Source of the DNA: CANKHJ01 sp035556495
GTDB taxonomy: Bacteria; Pseudomonadota; Alphaproteobacteria; Rhizobiales; Xanthobacteraceae
Direction: 5' to 3'
Assembly: GCA_035556495.1 (NCBI GenBank)
Contig: DATMEW010000045.1
Location: forward strand, 1 to 64,000
Length of the DNA stretch: 64,000 nt
Shown here: positions 6,781 to 15,647 of the stretch, in pieces
How positions within the stretch are numbered: position 1 is the stretch's first letter
How the letters are laid out: each line of letters opens with the position of its first letter
Program-made: the position numbers and the translations under genes
The notes under the pieces: generated by a model
Databases searched by the model: none
Told to the model about the DNA's origin: nothing
The model's input: the letters and a program-made list of their open reading frames with translations, nothing else

Positions 6781-7833
6781 ATGGCATTTTCGCTTTCAGC
6801 GGAAGGCGCGCGCGGCGTCGTCCGCCGCTTGGCCGGCGTCGCCGCGCTGCTTGCTGCCGCCGTCGTCTCGCATGGCGCGCAGGCCCAGTCGGACTGGGAC
6901 AAGGTGATCGCGGACGGTAAGAAGGAAGGCCGGCTGGTGCTCTACACGGCCTTCGTCGGCCAGCCGAGCACGCGCGCCATCGCCAACGCCTTCACCGCCA
7001 AATACGGCATCGCCGTCGAGATCCTCGAAGCGCGCGCCAGCGAGATCCGCGAGCGCGCCCGCGTGGAACAGGCGGCCGGGCGTTACGCCGCCGATGTGAT
7101 GTTCACGAGCGAGGGCCAAACCAAGCTCTATGACCAGCAGGACAAGACCGTCGCGCCGCTGCCGGAAACTCCGGCGCGCGCCAAGATCAAGAAGGAGTTC
7201 AACCTCAAGGTGCCGATGGCGGCGGTGATGAGCATTCCCTACGGCATTCTCGTCAACACCAACCTGGTGAAGGCCGGCGAGGAGCCGAAGACCTGGAACG
7301 ACCTCACCGATCCGAAATGGAAGGGCAAGATCCTCGCGGACGACACCCGCGCGGTGGGCGGCGGCTTCCTGTGGTTCTTCGCGACCTATGACAAGCTCGG
7401 CGGCGAAGCCTTTCACACCAAGGTCGCGGCCAACGCGCCGGTGATGACCCGCGACCAGCGCGAGTCCCAGCGCCGCGTCGCGCGCGGGGAATATGCGATC
7501 TATATGCCATTCATCCTGACCGACACGGTGAGCCTCAAGGGGCTTCCTGTGAAGGCGATCATCCCGCCGGAAGGCGTGCCTTACGTGCTTTATGGCAACG
7601 TGCTGATGAAGAACGCGCCGCATCCGAACGCGGCGAAGCTCTATATCGACTTTCTCCAGTCGGAGGAGGCGCAGTCGATCTATGCCAAGGAAGGTCATGG
7701 CGTGGTGCTGGACGGCATCACCGACAAATTGCCGGAAGAAACACGGCGCACGTCCGAGGCCAAGCTGCTCGGCACGACCGATCCGGACCGGCAGAACGAG
7801 CTGATCGAGATCGCCAAGCGCATCTATAAATAA
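6781..7833 (+). CDS. Periplasmic iron-type ABC transporter solute-binding protein
   Basis: The 350-residue protein begins with a signal peptide (residues 1 to about 36, ending AQAQS). It continues with the SBP_bac_1/AfuA-like fold: GRLVLYTAFVGQPSTRAIANAFTAKYG, a hinge with DVMFTSEGQ, and a C-lobe with HPNAAKLYIDFLQSEEAQ. It should bind iron or a small organic ligand in the periplasm. A clear GGGAGGAAC ribosome site precedes ATG 6781. No permease or ATPase is adjacent, so it is an orphan here. A full importer of the same class lies at 45529-50519. A terminator hairpin follows. Confidence 0.88.
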   Translation: MAFSLSAEGARGVVRRLAGVAALLAAAVVSHGAQAQSDWDKVIADGKKEGRLVLYTAFVGQPSTRAIANAFTAKYGIAVEILEARASEIRERARVEQAAGRYAADVMFTSEGQTKLYDQQDKTVAPLPETPARAKIKKEFNLKVPMAAVMSIPYGILVNTNLVKAGEEPKTWNDLTDPKWKGKILADDTRAVGGGFLWFFATYDKLGGEAFHTKVAANAPVMTRDQRESQRRVARGEYAIYMPFILTDTVSLKGLPVKAIIPPEGVPYVLYGNVLMKNAPHPNAAKLYIDFLQSEEAQSIYAKEGHGVVLDGITDKLPEETRRTSEAKLLGTTDPDRQNELIEIAKRIYK

Positions 7834-7852
7834 AGGACAGCGCACCGACGCG

Positions 7853-7879
7853 AGGGCCGGTCCAACGCGGGCCGGCCCT
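7853..7879 (+). terminator. Hairpin terminator after the solute-binding protein
   Basis: AGGGCCGG (7853-7860) pairs perfectly with CCGGCCCT (7872-7879) across an 11-base loop, 20 bases after the stop codon. Only a short T-run follows. Confidence 0.5.
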
Positions 7880-8080
7880 TCGTCGTATCGAGGCTTTGCG
7901 ACGCGAGGAGGTCCGCGCGCCGGATCGCTCCCGGCTATCTCCTGCGGGAAATCTCGCATGTCCCGCAAAAAATTTTGTCGGGATGCCCGCCTGGAGCAAC
8001 GCATTATAACGAATGTTAAAGCGTGGGGTTCTGAACTCGCGTAACCCCGACCCGGATTTTCAACGGGTCTGGCCGTCGCA

Positions 8081-8812
8081 GTGACCAATGCTCTATTTCA
8101 TCGGCTTGGCGAAGCGGCGGCTCTTGCGCCGTCCGAGCGAACCGTCCTGGAAGAAGCGCTCCGCCGGTTTCGTCAGGTGCCCGCCCGCCATGATATTATC
8201 CGCGATGGCGAGCGGCCGACGGACAGCACGGTGCTTCTCGAAGGCTTCGCCTGCCGCTACAAGCTTCTGTCCGGCGGCAGGCGGCAGATCCTGGCTTTTC
8301 TCATTCCCGGCGATATCTGCGATCTTCAGCTTCTGGTCATGGACAGCATGGACCATAGCGTCGCCACGCTGACGCCGTGCAGGGTCGCATCCTTCCCGCG
8401 CAAGACCATCGATCATCTTTGCGAATTGTCGCCGGCGCTGCTGCGGCGGCTGTGGCGCGAAACCGTGCTCGATGCCGCGATCCATCGGGAGTGGATCGCG
8501 AGCCTTGGCCGCCGCTCGCCCTATGAGCGGGTCGCCCATCTGTTCTGCGAGCTGACGCATCGCCTGCAAGCCATCGGCGCCGTCCGGGAGGGACGGTTCG
8601 AGTTTCCGATGACGCAGGCCGATCTCGGAGACGCGGTGGGCCTCTCCGTGGTGCATGTGAACCGCACGCTTCAGCAGATGCGGGCGGATGGCCTGATCAC
8701 GCTGCGGGCCAATGTTCTGACGATTCTGGACGAAGCGCGCCTGAAGGCCGCGGCCCGGTTTTCGGGGGATTTTCTCGGTGCCGGCGTCGCCGTTGCGCCC
8801 GAACAGGGCTGA
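8081..8812 (+). CDS. Crp/Fnr-family transcriptional regulator
   Basis: The 243-residue protein has a cyclic-nucleotide-binding-type beta-barrel (about 20-130, including GFACRYKLLSGGRRQILAFLIPGD), a long dimer helix, and a C-terminal winged helix with QADLGDAVGLSVVHVNRTLQQM (about 188-209). The N-terminal Cys cluster of oxygen-sensing FNR is absent. The effector is unknown; in Hyphomicrobiales such proteins often respond to redox, nitrogen oxides or stress. The start is GTG 8081, giving MTNALFHRLG; another frame has an ATG at 8088 but no family match. The next gene is a lytic transglycosylase in the same direction. Confidence 0.9.
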   Translation: MTNALFHRLGEAAALAPSERTVLEEALRRFRQVPARHDIIRDGERPTDSTVLLEGFACRYKLLSGGRRQILAFLIPGDICDLQLLVMDSMDHSVATLTPCRVASFPRKTIDHLCELSPALLRRLWRETVLDAAIHREWIASLGRRSPYERVAHLFCELTHRLQAIGAVREGRFEFPMTQADLGDAVGLSVVHVNRTLQQMRADGLITLRANVLTILDEARLKAAARFSGDFLGAGVAVAPEQG

Positions 8813-8944
8813 GCGTGGTGCCCGCGCCGCATCGGGCGGTGCAGGTGAGCCGGAAGTTCCATTTTTACGCTGCCACGGGAATGCCCGAAAGTCGCCTTGT
8901 TTGGCCGACACAACGCCCCATCGCCAACGAGCGGAGCGGATCTG

Positions 8945-9721
8945 ATGCGGCATGCTTTTCTTGCGGCCGGCCTTTTGGCCCTGGCGACCCCGTCCTTTTC
9001 GCAGGAAGCCGCACAGGAAAGCCCTGTTTCCGCCTACGCTCCGGTAACCGCCAATACGCTCCCTGCCGAATTGCAGGATTCGCCGATCGCCCGGGCCTAT
9101 CAGCAGGCGGCAGCGTCTGCCCATGTCGAGCCGGAGGCGGCTGCCGAAGAAAACGACGAGATGGCGGCCGTGCCGCTGCCGCAGCAGCGTCCGGATCGTG
9201 CATCGCGTGCCGTGGCTGCGGCGGGAAGCGCGCCGCTGCGTCTCGTCTCGGTCGCGCCAAAGGATGAAGCTCGCGTGGTTGCCGCAGCAGCGGGAGACAG
9301 CGCGGATGCGCCGCGCCAGGCGGTGTCCTCCTCGCGGGCCGCGCTTGATGCGGCCATCGCGCGTCATGCCCAGATTCACGGCGTGCCGGAGACGCTGGTC
9401 CATCGCGTGGTGAGACGCGAAAGCACCTACAATCCCCGCGCCGTCAGCAAGGGCAATTACGGGCTGATGCAGATCCGGCTCGGCACCGCCCGCGCGCTGG
9501 GTTACAAGGGTACGGCCGAGGGCCTTCTCGACGCGGAAACCAACCTGACCTACGCGGTCCGCTATCTCGCGGGAGCCTATCGCGTGGCCCACGGCAATCA
9601 TGATCGCGCCGTGTCATACTATGCGAGCGGCTATTATTATGTCGCCAAGCGGCAGGCGCAGCAGGCGCGCGCTGCCCGCAACGGGCTGGTCCACGAAGCG
9701 TCCGCCGCGCCCCGCCGTTGA
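8945..9721 (+). CDS. Periplasmic lytic transglycosylase (SLT domain)
   Basis: The 258-residue protein starts with a signal peptide (MRHAFLAAGLLALATPSFSQ), then a low-complexity Ala/Pro/Glu linker to about residue 135. A C-terminal SLT domain follows (about 138-240). The catalytic Glu sits in RRESTYNP, followed by SKGNYGLMQIRLGTARALGY and later YYASGYYY. It should cleave peptidoglycan between MurNAc and GlcNAc with formation of 1,6-anhydro ends. ATG 8945 is preferred over the upstream TTG at 8897 because it gives a clean signal peptide. Confidence 0.92.
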   Translation: MRHAFLAAGLLALATPSFSQEAAQESPVSAYAPVTANTLPAELQDSPIARAYQQAAASAHVEPEAAAEENDEMAAVPLPQQRPDRASRAVAAAGSAPLRLVSVAPKDEARVVAAAAGDSADAPRQAVSSSRAALDAAIARHAQIHGVPETLVHRVVRRESTYNPRAVSKGNYGLMQIRLGTARALGYKGTAEGLLDAETNLTYAVRYLAGAYRVAHGNHDRAVSYYASGYYYVAKRQAQQARAARNGLVHEASAAPRR

Positions 9722-9728
9722 AGCACGA

Positions 9729-9747
9729 ACCGCGCCGCCGGCGCGGT
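9729..9747 (+). terminator. Hairpin after the lytic transglycosylase
   Basis: ACCGCGCC (9729-9736) pairs with GGCGCGGT (9740-9747) across a 3-base loop, seven bases past the stop codon. There is no T-run, so it may act weakly or only stabilise the message. Confidence 0.4.
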
Positions 9748-10326
9748 CTCCAGCAGGGCGTCACCGTTTTTATCATCAGATGCACGGCGTTTGCTGAATG
9801 GTGCTGCCCGCCTCGCGGGAGTGCGCTGGCGCTGCCCGCGCGTGTCCACCGTCAGAGCGGGATGACGCGAGCCGTGGAAGCGGCCTGTCCGGTCATCTGT
9901 AAATAAGGCATGGCCGATGCCCCGTCGCCGGCGAAATGCGGATCGTCCGCATCGTCCCGATGATGCGGCGCCATTGCCCTGCATTTGCGGCAGGCGTGAA
10001 GGACGATGCCGGACGCGGCGGCTGATCGCTGTCGATGCGGCAGCAACCGCGCGGCGCTCATCCTGCGATGGCCATCTTGCGGTGGTGACCTTGTGATGGC
10101 TTGCTGAAACCCGCCGGTCATGTTGAGCCGCAAGATCGTGTTTCAGCGCCGGGGTCTTGGCGCGTCTAAGTGCGGCAGCCTTGCCGGTCTTGATGAAAGC
10201 AAGGTGAGAAACTGGATCTTAGCGTGGGGCCTGATGTGGTGCAGGTCTTGGCGCTGACGCATTGCCAGCGCGCATCCGCTTCGCTTGAAAAGGCTCAAGG
10301 CCATTGTGACAAATCGACTATTTTAG
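9748..10326. other. Intergenic stretch with no supported gene
   Basis: About 580 bases separate the transglycosylase from the transposase remnant. Short frames on both strands are Arg- and Ala-rich and show no family motif or ribosome site. With the IS remnant next to it, this may be decayed DNA, but nothing specific is recognisable. Confidence 0.4.
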
Positions 10327-10440
10327 CTAGAGCGTCATGCTCGCGCGTTTGACAACGCCGAGGAAGTTGGCGGCCAGCTTATCGTAGCGCGTGGCGATGC
10401 GTCGCCACTGCCTGAGCTTGGCGAAGACGTTCTCGATCCC
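10327..10440 (-). pseudogene. C-terminal remnant of an IS5-family transposase
   Basis: Reading the reverse strand from 10440 gives 37 codons ending at TAG 10327-10329. The peptide includes IENVFAKLRQWRRIATRYDK and then LAANFLGVVKRASMTL. That is the well-known C-terminal end of IS5-group (IS427-like) transposases, so about nine tenths of the gene is missing. CTAG occurs at both edges (10327-10330 and 10441-10444); CTAG/YTAR is the usual IS5-group target. The remnant joins directly to the stop codon of the helicase gene. No terminal inverted repeats were identified. Confidence 0.8.
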
Positions 10441-11562
10441 CTAGATGACGATCGTCAGCCGCTTCGCCGCGCGGGTGATGCCAGTATAGAGCCAGCGCTC
10501 GCGGCTCTCCGGGAAGGCGAAGGATTCGTCGAACAGCACGACATCGTCCCATTGCGAGCCCTGCGCCTTGTGGACCGTCAGCACATAGCCATAGTCGAAT
10601 TCATCGTAGCGCTTGCGCACCGACCATTCGATCTCCTCGATGGCGCCGCCGAAGCATTCCGGCCGCACCGAGACTTTCAGCGGCTTGCCGCCCGAGGCGG
10701 CGTTGATCTCTTCATCCGGGGTGATGCGCATCGTCACGACGCCAGTGCGGCTGCGGGCGCGCTCCTTGACGATCCAGAGGCCGCCGTTGAACAGGCCCTT
10801 GCGACGGTTGTTGCGCAGGCAGACCAGCTTGTCGCCGGCAGCCGGCCAGGCATCCTCGAAGCCGCGCCGCTCGCGCATGCGCGTGTTATAGGCGCGCCGG
10901 GTGGCGTTGCGGCCGACCAGCACCTGATCCGCCGTCAGCACGCGCTGCGGATCGAGGTCGCGGCGATGCACCACCTGGGTCTCGCCATAGTCGCCCGGCG
11001 AGAGCGTTTCGCCCTCCCGCACCTGCATGGACAGGCGCACGATGGGGTCGTCCTGGGCCTGGCGATGGACCTCGGTGAGCATCGCATCGGGGGCTTGGTC
11101 GGTGAAGAAGCCGCCGCCCTGAATCGGCGGTAGCTGCGCCGGATCGCCCAGCACCAGCAGCGGAATGCCGAAGGACAGCAGGTCCCGCCCGAGTTCGGCG
11201 TCCACCATCGAACATTCGTCGATCACGATCAGGCCGGCTTTTGAGGCGGGCGCATCGTCCCACAACTCGAAACTGGGATTCTCGCTGCTGCTTTCCCGCG
11301 TGCGGTAGATCAGGCTGTGAATCGTCGCGGCGTCGTCGCAGCCCTTGCTGCGCATCACCAGCGCGGCCTTACCGGTGAAGGCCGCGAACAGCACCTTGCC
11401 ATCCGCGCCGTCCGCGATGTGGCGCGCCAGCGTGGTCTTGCCCGTTCCGGCATAGCCGAACAGGCGGAACACCTGCGGCGTGCCGTTCCGGCCGGGGCGG
11501 GATTTCAGCCAGTCCGCGACGGCGGCGAGAGCCTGATTCTGGTGGGGGGAAAAAGTCGGCAT
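10441..11562 (-). CDS. RecD-like ATP-dependent DNA helicase
   Basis: The 373-residue superfamily 1 helicase has Walker A GYAGTGKTTLA (about 34-44), motif Ia FTGKAALVMR, Walker B VIDECSMVD, motif III LGDPAQLPPI, and the C-terminal UvrD_C_2 motifs LTVHKAQGSQWD and YTGITRAAKRLTIVI. It is much shorter than RecD and lacks its N-terminal domain. This resembles stand-alone RecD2-like or phage Dda-like helicases that unwind DNA 5' to 3'. The protein ends at the usual motif VI, but its stop codon lies inside the CTAG shared with the IS remnant, so a few native residues could have been lost. Confidence 0.9.
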   Translation of the reverse strand: MPTFSPHQNQALAAVADWLKSRPGRNGTPQVFRLFGYAGTGKTTLARHIADGADGKVLFAAFTGKAALVMRSKGCDDAATIHSLIYRTRESSSENPSFELWDDAPASKAGLIVIDECSMVDAELGRDLLSFGIPLLVLGDPAQLPPIQGGGFFTDQAPDAMLTEVHRQAQDDPIVRLSMQVREGETLSPGDYGETQVVHRRDLDPQRVLTADQVLVGRNATRRAYNTRMRERRGFEDAWPAAGDKLVCLRNNRRKGLFNGGLWIVKERARSRTGVVTMRITPDEEINAASGGKPLKVSVRPECFGGAIEEIEWSVRKRYDEFDYGYVLTVHKAQGSQWDDVVLFDESFAFPESRERWLYTGITRAAKRLTIVI

Positions 11563-11621
11563 GCCGGGCAGAGATCATCCGCTTCGCTTCGGTTCAAGAG
11601 AGAACAAAAGAGAAACAAAAG

Positions 11622-11738
11622 TCAATGCGCAAAAAGCGTGGAGCCGGTCGCAGGGTGTGGGCCGGAAAGGAGTCGGCCAGAGATGATCGTGCCGGCGACC
11701 AGCGAGATGACGAGAAAGATGACCGCGTATTGCAGCAT
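11622..11738 (-). CDS. Very small membrane peptide, DUF1328-like
   Basis: A 38-codon frame encodes MLQYAVIFLVISLVAGTIIS followed by a short Pro/His/Thr tail. The first 15-20 residues resemble the first helix of DUF1328 (YtjA-like) membrane peptides, but the second helix of that family is missing, so it is either a divergent or a truncated copy. It is followed in the same orientation by the helicase gene. Confidence 0.45.
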   Translation of the reverse strand: MLQYAVIFLVISLVAGTIISGRLLSGPHPATGSTLFAH

Positions 11739-11817
11739 CCCGTCATCCCGTTCCGGATCTTATCGGTTTGGCGGGTCGTGCCGCCTTGCTCGGCATGCAC
11801 CGCCAGTCGCGGCGGGG

Positions 11818-11970
11818 TCAGCGGTCCTTGTCGCCCTTCACAGCGTCGGCAAGCGGGTCACCATGGGGCTTGGGGCTGTCGCCGGAGGGGCGAGGGTCGG
11901 ATGGATTTCCCGTTTTCTCGTCGGCCTTGTCGAGGGGAAATTTGGTGGTGGCGGGTTTCGGGTCTGCCAT
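11818..11970 (-). CDS. Small charged hypothetical protein
   Basis: The 50-residue product is very hydrophilic and rich in Asp, Lys and Pro (MADPKPATTKFPLDKADEK...), without Cys or hydrophobic segments, so it is probably disordered and cytoplasmic. A perfect AGGAGG ribosome site five bases before ATG 11970 strongly supports translation. A longer version from 12000 is possible but lacks such a site. No function can be assigned. Confidence 0.72.
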   Translation of the reverse strand: MADPKPATTKFPLDKADEKTGNPSDPRPSGDSPKPHGDPLADAVKGDKDR

Positions 11971-12064
11971 CAAAACCTCCTGCATGAATTGCGCGAGCAT
12001 TCGGCCAACTCGGCAGGCCGGAGAGAGGTTCCCGCCGTCAGCGGCGGAGACATGCGTGCGGCCG

Positions 12065-12904
12065 TCAGCCGCCGCCGAACGGACCCGGAATTCCGGAACG
12101 GTTGGGAAGCGGCGCGCTCGCGGGCGGAGCCGCCTGCTGAACCGGCGCGGCCACGTGGCGCGGCCGTTTGGTCCGTGTGCGGGCCGTCCGGCGCGGGCTG
12201 GCCTGGGTGGCGATCATTTCGGGTCGCTCTCGCGGCAGCGGCAGGGCAGCCAGTTCTTCGTGCCCGAAGAGCGGCAATTCAGCCATCGTATCCACAGCGT
12301 CGATGATGGCCGGTTCGGTGGCTGCTGGTTCAAGAGCTTCCGGCGACACGGCCGCGACGACCGCCGGCGGAGTTGCCAAAGCGGCCGGTTCCGGCTGCGT
12401 GGTCGCCTGGGGAGCGGCGGCCGGCTCATCGGCCGCTGCGTCGGGCGGCGTAATGGCGGTGGCGGCCATATCCGGAAGCAACTCCGGTTCGGGGGCGGCC
12501 GGCGGAGCCTCGCGCGCCGGCGCGGGCGCTGCGGCGGCTTCCGTGGGGAAGTCGCGGGCGGTCTGCTCGTCCGTCGGCGATAGGACTTCGAGACGCTCAA
12601 GCGCGACGCGCGCGTCAATGGCCGCGACAGCCGCACCAATGGAGACATCGTTCAATGCGCTCAAGTCACGGTCCGGCGATTGCGGATCGGGAGCGCTGGC
12701 CGTGCCTGTCGCGAGGTCGGCCCGGGTGGCGACGCGCTCCATTTCCGACCGCAGATAAGTGAACCCGCCGCCGCGCGAAATGGCAGCGGGCGGTTCGGTC
12801 GAGCTGTAGCCGGAACGGACGACACCGCCGAGCGCGAAAGCGCCGATGATGATGGCCACGGTGGCCGCGGTGGACATGAGGATCGACCGGAGGCTGGGCA
12901 GCAT
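12065..12904 (-). CDS. Membrane-anchored Pro/Ala-rich hypothetical protein
   Basis: The 279-residue protein has one hydrophobic helix near the N-terminus (MSTAATVAIIIGAFALGGVV, about residues 10-29). A long Ala/Pro/Glu-rich region follows, probably extracytoplasmic, and it ends in a basic stretch (ARTRTKRPRH) and a Pro/Gly tail. No enzymatic motif is seen. It could be a cell-envelope linker or a poorly conserved secreted protein. The start is uncertain: ATG 12904 is used, ATG 12877 is possible, and the frame extends to a GTG at 12970. It ends about 95 bases before the next small gene downstream. Confidence 0.65.
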   Translation of the reverse strand: MLPSLRSILMSTAATVAIIIGAFALGGVVRSGYSSTEPPAAISRGGGFTYLRSEMERVATRADLATGTASAPDPQSPDRDLSALNDVSIGAAVAAIDARVALERLEVLSPTDEQTARDFPTEAAAAPAPAREAPPAAPEPELLPDMAATAITPPDAAADEPAAAPQATTQPEPAALATPPAVVAAVSPEALEPAATEPAIIDAVDTMAELPLFGHEELAALPLPRERPEMIATQASPRRTARTRTKRPRHVAAPVQQAAPPASAPLPNRSGIPGPFGGG

Positions 12905-13154
12905 GACGATGTCCGGGGCGGTTGCGGGCAGCGAATCGCCCGTGCATCGGCCCGATTCGGAGGGTGACACTTAACGTAGTCGGCATCCGCGCCAAATTGT
13001 TTATTGGCCGCCTGCCGTGACCATGTTGCGGCTGCCGCCGGCCGCTTGTGGGCAGGGACGGCGGCCCGGCCGGACATTGCGGGTGGCGGGCTGGCATTGT
13101 ATGGCAGCGGAACCTCGCGGGGGCGAGCCAGCTTCCGTCCTGCTCCGGCGGCGA

Positions 13155-13230
13155 GGGCCCGTAGCTCAATGGTTAGAGCCGGCCGCTCATAACGGTCTGG
13201 TTGCAGGTTCGAGTCCTGCCGGGCCCACCA
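13155..13230 (+). tRNA. tRNA with CAT anticodon (probably Ile2, lysidine type)
   Basis: A complete 76-base cloverleaf. Acceptor GGGCCCG (13155-13161) pairs with CGGGCCC (13220-13226), the T-arm is GCAGGTTCGAGTCCTGC, the anticodon loop is CTCATAA, and CCA is encoded at 13228-13230. A G1-C72 pair excludes initiator tRNA. The acceptor and GGTTAGAGC D-arm resemble tRNA-Ile(CAT) more than elongator tRNA-Met, but TilS-dependent identity needs a model search. Confidence 0.93.
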
Positions 13231-13347
13231 GCACCTCATTTTGCATTTGCTTCTCCCTGCCTTTTTTGGGTTTGTCTCGGGAAGCCGTTTCAGCCCGAGT
13301 CCCTTTCAGTTGCTGTATTCATCCGGCTGATCATCCAGGAGGCGATA

Positions 13348-14436
13348 ATGGCGTGGCCCAACCAGAACATTCTGGATTTGCTCGGAGTCGAGCACCCGAT
13401 CATCCAGGCGCCCATGGCCGGTCCGGTTTTCGGGGACATGGTGGTTGCTGTAGCGGAAGCCGGCGGTCTCGGCTCGCTGCCGTGCGCCACCATGGGCGCG
13501 GCGCAGATCCGGCAGGAACTCACCGCCATCCGTCAGCAGATTTCCAAACCGATCAACGTCAATTTCTTCTGCCATAGACCGCCTGTCGCGGATGCAGAGG
13601 AAGAGTCACGCTGGCGGGCGGTCTTGCGGCCGTATTACGTCGAATATGGACTGGACCCGGACGCGCCGGTTCCGGCTTCGAACCGAACGCCGTTCGATGA
13701 CGAGATGTGCAGCCTGGTGGAGGAATTCCGGCCGGAGATCGTCAGCTTTCATTTCGGGCTGCCTGCTGATGATCTGCTGCGGCGCGTCAAGGCGACCGGC
13801 GCCAAGGTGCTGTCCTCCGCGACCACCGTGCGGGAGGCCCGCTGGCTTGAGGAACACGGCTGCGATGCCATCATTGCCCAGGGCTTCGAGGCCGGCGGCC
13901 ATCGGGGCAACTTCCTGAGCGACGACATCAGCACGCAGGTCGGGACCTTCGCGCTGGTGCCGCAGGTTGTTGACGCGGTCGGGGTGCCGGTCATCGCGGC
14001 AGGCGGCATTGCGGACGCGCGCGGGATCGTGGCAGCTTTCGCTCTGGGCGCGGCGGCGGTTCAGATCGGCACGGCGTATCTGTTCACGCCGCAAGCCCGT
14101 CTCGCTCCGCTGCATCGCGCTGCGCTCCATGGCGCATCGGCCGATGAAACCGCGCTGACGAATATTTTCACCGGCCGCCCCGCGCGCGGCATTGTCAATC
14201 GGGTGATGCGCGAGAAGGGCCCGATGACGAAAGATGCGCCCGCCTTTCCGCTTGCGGGCGGTGCGCTGGCCCCTTTACGCACGGCTGCCGAGCGTGCAGG
14301 TCACGACGGATTCATGTCATTATGGGCGGGTCAGTCGGCGAATCTCTGTCAGGACATGCCTGCGGGTGCGCTCACCGGGAAACTGGCGGCTGAGGCACTT
14401 CAGATTCTCAAAGCTGTTTTTCCACACAGGAGCTGA
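13348..14436 (+). CDS. Nitronate monooxygenase (2-nitropropane dioxygenase family)
   Basis: The 362-residue FMN enzyme has the family's barrel. It begins with LLGVEHPIIQAPMAGP, then AEAGGLGSLPCATM, AIIAQGFEAGGHRG (about 175-188, with the catalytic-region His-Arg), PVIAAGGIADARGI and ALGAAAVQIGTAYLF. It oxidises nitronates such as propionate-3-nitronate using FMN and oxygen. An excellent CAGGAGG site (13336-13342) precedes ATG 13348. The longer frame reads back into the tRNA gene and is not real. A GST follows after five bases, so the two form an operon. Confidence 0.92.
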   Translation: MAWPNQNILDLLGVEHPIIQAPMAGPVFGDMVVAVAEAGGLGSLPCATMGAAQIRQELTAIRQQISKPINVNFFCHRPPVADAEEESRWRAVLRPYYVEYGLDPDAPVPASNRTPFDDEMCSLVEEFRPEIVSFHFGLPADDLLRRVKATGAKVLSSATTVREARWLEEHGCDAIIAQGFEAGGHRGNFLSDDISTQVGTFALVPQVVDAVGVPVIAAGGIADARGIVAAFALGAAAVQIGTAYLFTPQARLAPLHRAALHGASADETALTNIFTGRPARGIVNRVMREKGPMTKDAPAFPLAGGALAPLRTAAERAGHDGFMSLWAGQSANLCQDMPAGALTGKLAAEALQILKAVFPHRS

Positions 14437-14441
14437 ATCTC

Positions 14442-15047
14442 ATGAAACTTTACTACGCTCCGGGGACCTGTGCGATGGCGCCGCATATCGTCGCCAACGA
14501 GGCGGAGATTCCCGTCGAGTTGATCAGGGTCGATCTCGCCAGCAAGAAGACCGAGAAGGGCGACGACTATTTCGCCGTCAACCCGCATGGCTATGTCCCG
14601 ACGCTGACGCTGGATGACGGACAGACGCTGACGGAGGCTTCGCTGCTCGTCCAGTATCTGGGCGATCTCAAGCCGGAGACGGGGCTCATTCCCGCTGCCG
14701 GTACGATGGAGCGCTATCGCGTCCAGCAGGCGCTGGTGTTCATCTCCACCGAGCTTCACAAGTCCTTCACGCCCTTCTTCAAGCCGGGCACGCCCGAGGA
14801 CACCAAAACCGCGAACCGCGCGCTGCTCGGCCGCAGGGTCGAGCAGGTCGACCGCCAGCTTGCGGACCGCACCTTCCTCACCGGCGAGACCTTCACGGTG
14901 GCGGACGCCTATCTTTTCACGATCCTCAACTGGGCGAAATTCGCCAATCTCGATCTTTCCGGCTTCCCGAATGTCCAGCGCTTCATGGCGGCTGTCGCGG
15001 CCCGGCCGGCGGTTCAGAAAACACGGCAGGAACAGGGGCTGGCCTGA
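14442..15047 (+). CDS. Glutathione S-transferase (beta-class-like)
   Basis: The 201-residue protein has the thioredoxin-like N-domain starting MKLYYAPGTCAMAPHI. Cys10 and the following segment match bacterial beta-class GSTs, and VNPHGYVPTL then supplies the cis-Pro loop. The C-domain is all-helical with TFLTGETFTVADAYLFTIL, the N-capping box. It conjugates glutathione to electrophiles or reduces peroxides in the cytoplasm. It starts five bases after the nitronate monooxygenase stop, suggesting a shared role in detoxifying nitro compounds. A terminator hairpin follows. Confidence 0.92.
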   Translation: MKLYYAPGTCAMAPHIVANEAEIPVELIRVDLASKKTEKGDDYFAVNPHGYVPTLTLDDGQTLTEASLLVQYLGDLKPETGLIPAAGTMERYRVQQALVFISTELHKSFTPFFKPGTPEDTKTANRALLGRRVEQVDRQLADRTFLTGETFTVADAYLFTILNWAKFANLDLSGFPNVQRFMAAVAARPAVQKTRQEQGLA

Positions 15048-15079
15048 TCGCCTGCAACGGGCATTTCTGATGCAGGACA

Positions 15080-15104
15080 GGGCGGCGTCATCCGGACGCC
15101 GCCC
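15080..15104 (+). terminator. Hairpin terminator after the GST
   Basis: GGGCGGCGTC (15080-15089) pairs perfectly with GACGCCGCCC (15095-15104) across a 5-base loop, followed by GTGGTTT. It lies 33 bases after the GST stop codon. Confidence 0.55.
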
Positions 15105-15267
15105 GTGGTTTGCGTGCCGGCGCGCCCGCGGTCCCAGATCTGCCGCATGTTGTGCTGCGGTTCACTTCTGCACGGGCAGAAGGCCAGCCGTTTGCCACAT
15201 TTTGTCGTCGCCGATGCAAAGGCGACTTGAAACGCGGGACGTTGGCCGCTATGCCAAAAGCCGCGCT

Positions 15268-15343
15268 GCTCCCTTCGTCTAGCGGTCTAGGACGTCGCCC
15301 TCTCACGGCGAAAACAGGGGTTCGAGTCCCCTAGGGAGCGCCA
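15268..15343 (+). tRNA. tRNA-Glu (CTC)
   Basis: A complete 76-base cloverleaf with acceptor GCTCCCT (15268-15274) pairing with AGGGAGC (15333-15339). The anticodon loop CCTCTCA gives anticodon CTC, the T-arm is AGGGGTTCGAGTCCCCT, and CCA is encoded at 15341-15343. No integrase or direct repeat of the 3' end was seen nearby. Confidence 0.95.
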
Positions 15344-15647
15344 ATTTCCTTAAGTCAGATCGTTATCCGGTTTTGCGACGCGCAGGGTGCCATTTGTACC
15401 CATGGCCGTCCGCAGCGCCGGCGCGGCGCGTGCTCGCGGGAGCGACTGGCAAGAGCGATTGGCAATATCCAGCACTGGCCCGCCGGGAAGGATCAGCCGT
15501 CCGGTCGTTGTCACATTTCGGTAAGGGGTCCGGACCCAAGTTGCCATCGGACCCAGGCTCTCCTGCGGTGACGTCTGGTTGCGCCGGCGGCGACGCTGGA
15601 GGCGGGCTCGATCGTTCAGACTGACTGAAGCCGACATCGGTTGTTAA
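15344..15647 (+). other. Gap after tRNA-Glu with no supported gene
   Basis: About 300 bases without a convincing frame or motif. Tracts such as GGTCCGGACC and GCGCCGGCGC can fold but give no clear terminator. A reverse-strand frame (15350-15637) has no ribosome site or family motif. Confidence 0.4.

Noticed and set aside
10327..11562. Intact insertion sequence or composite transposon
   Set aside because: Only the last 37 transposase codons exist and no terminal inverted repeats were found.
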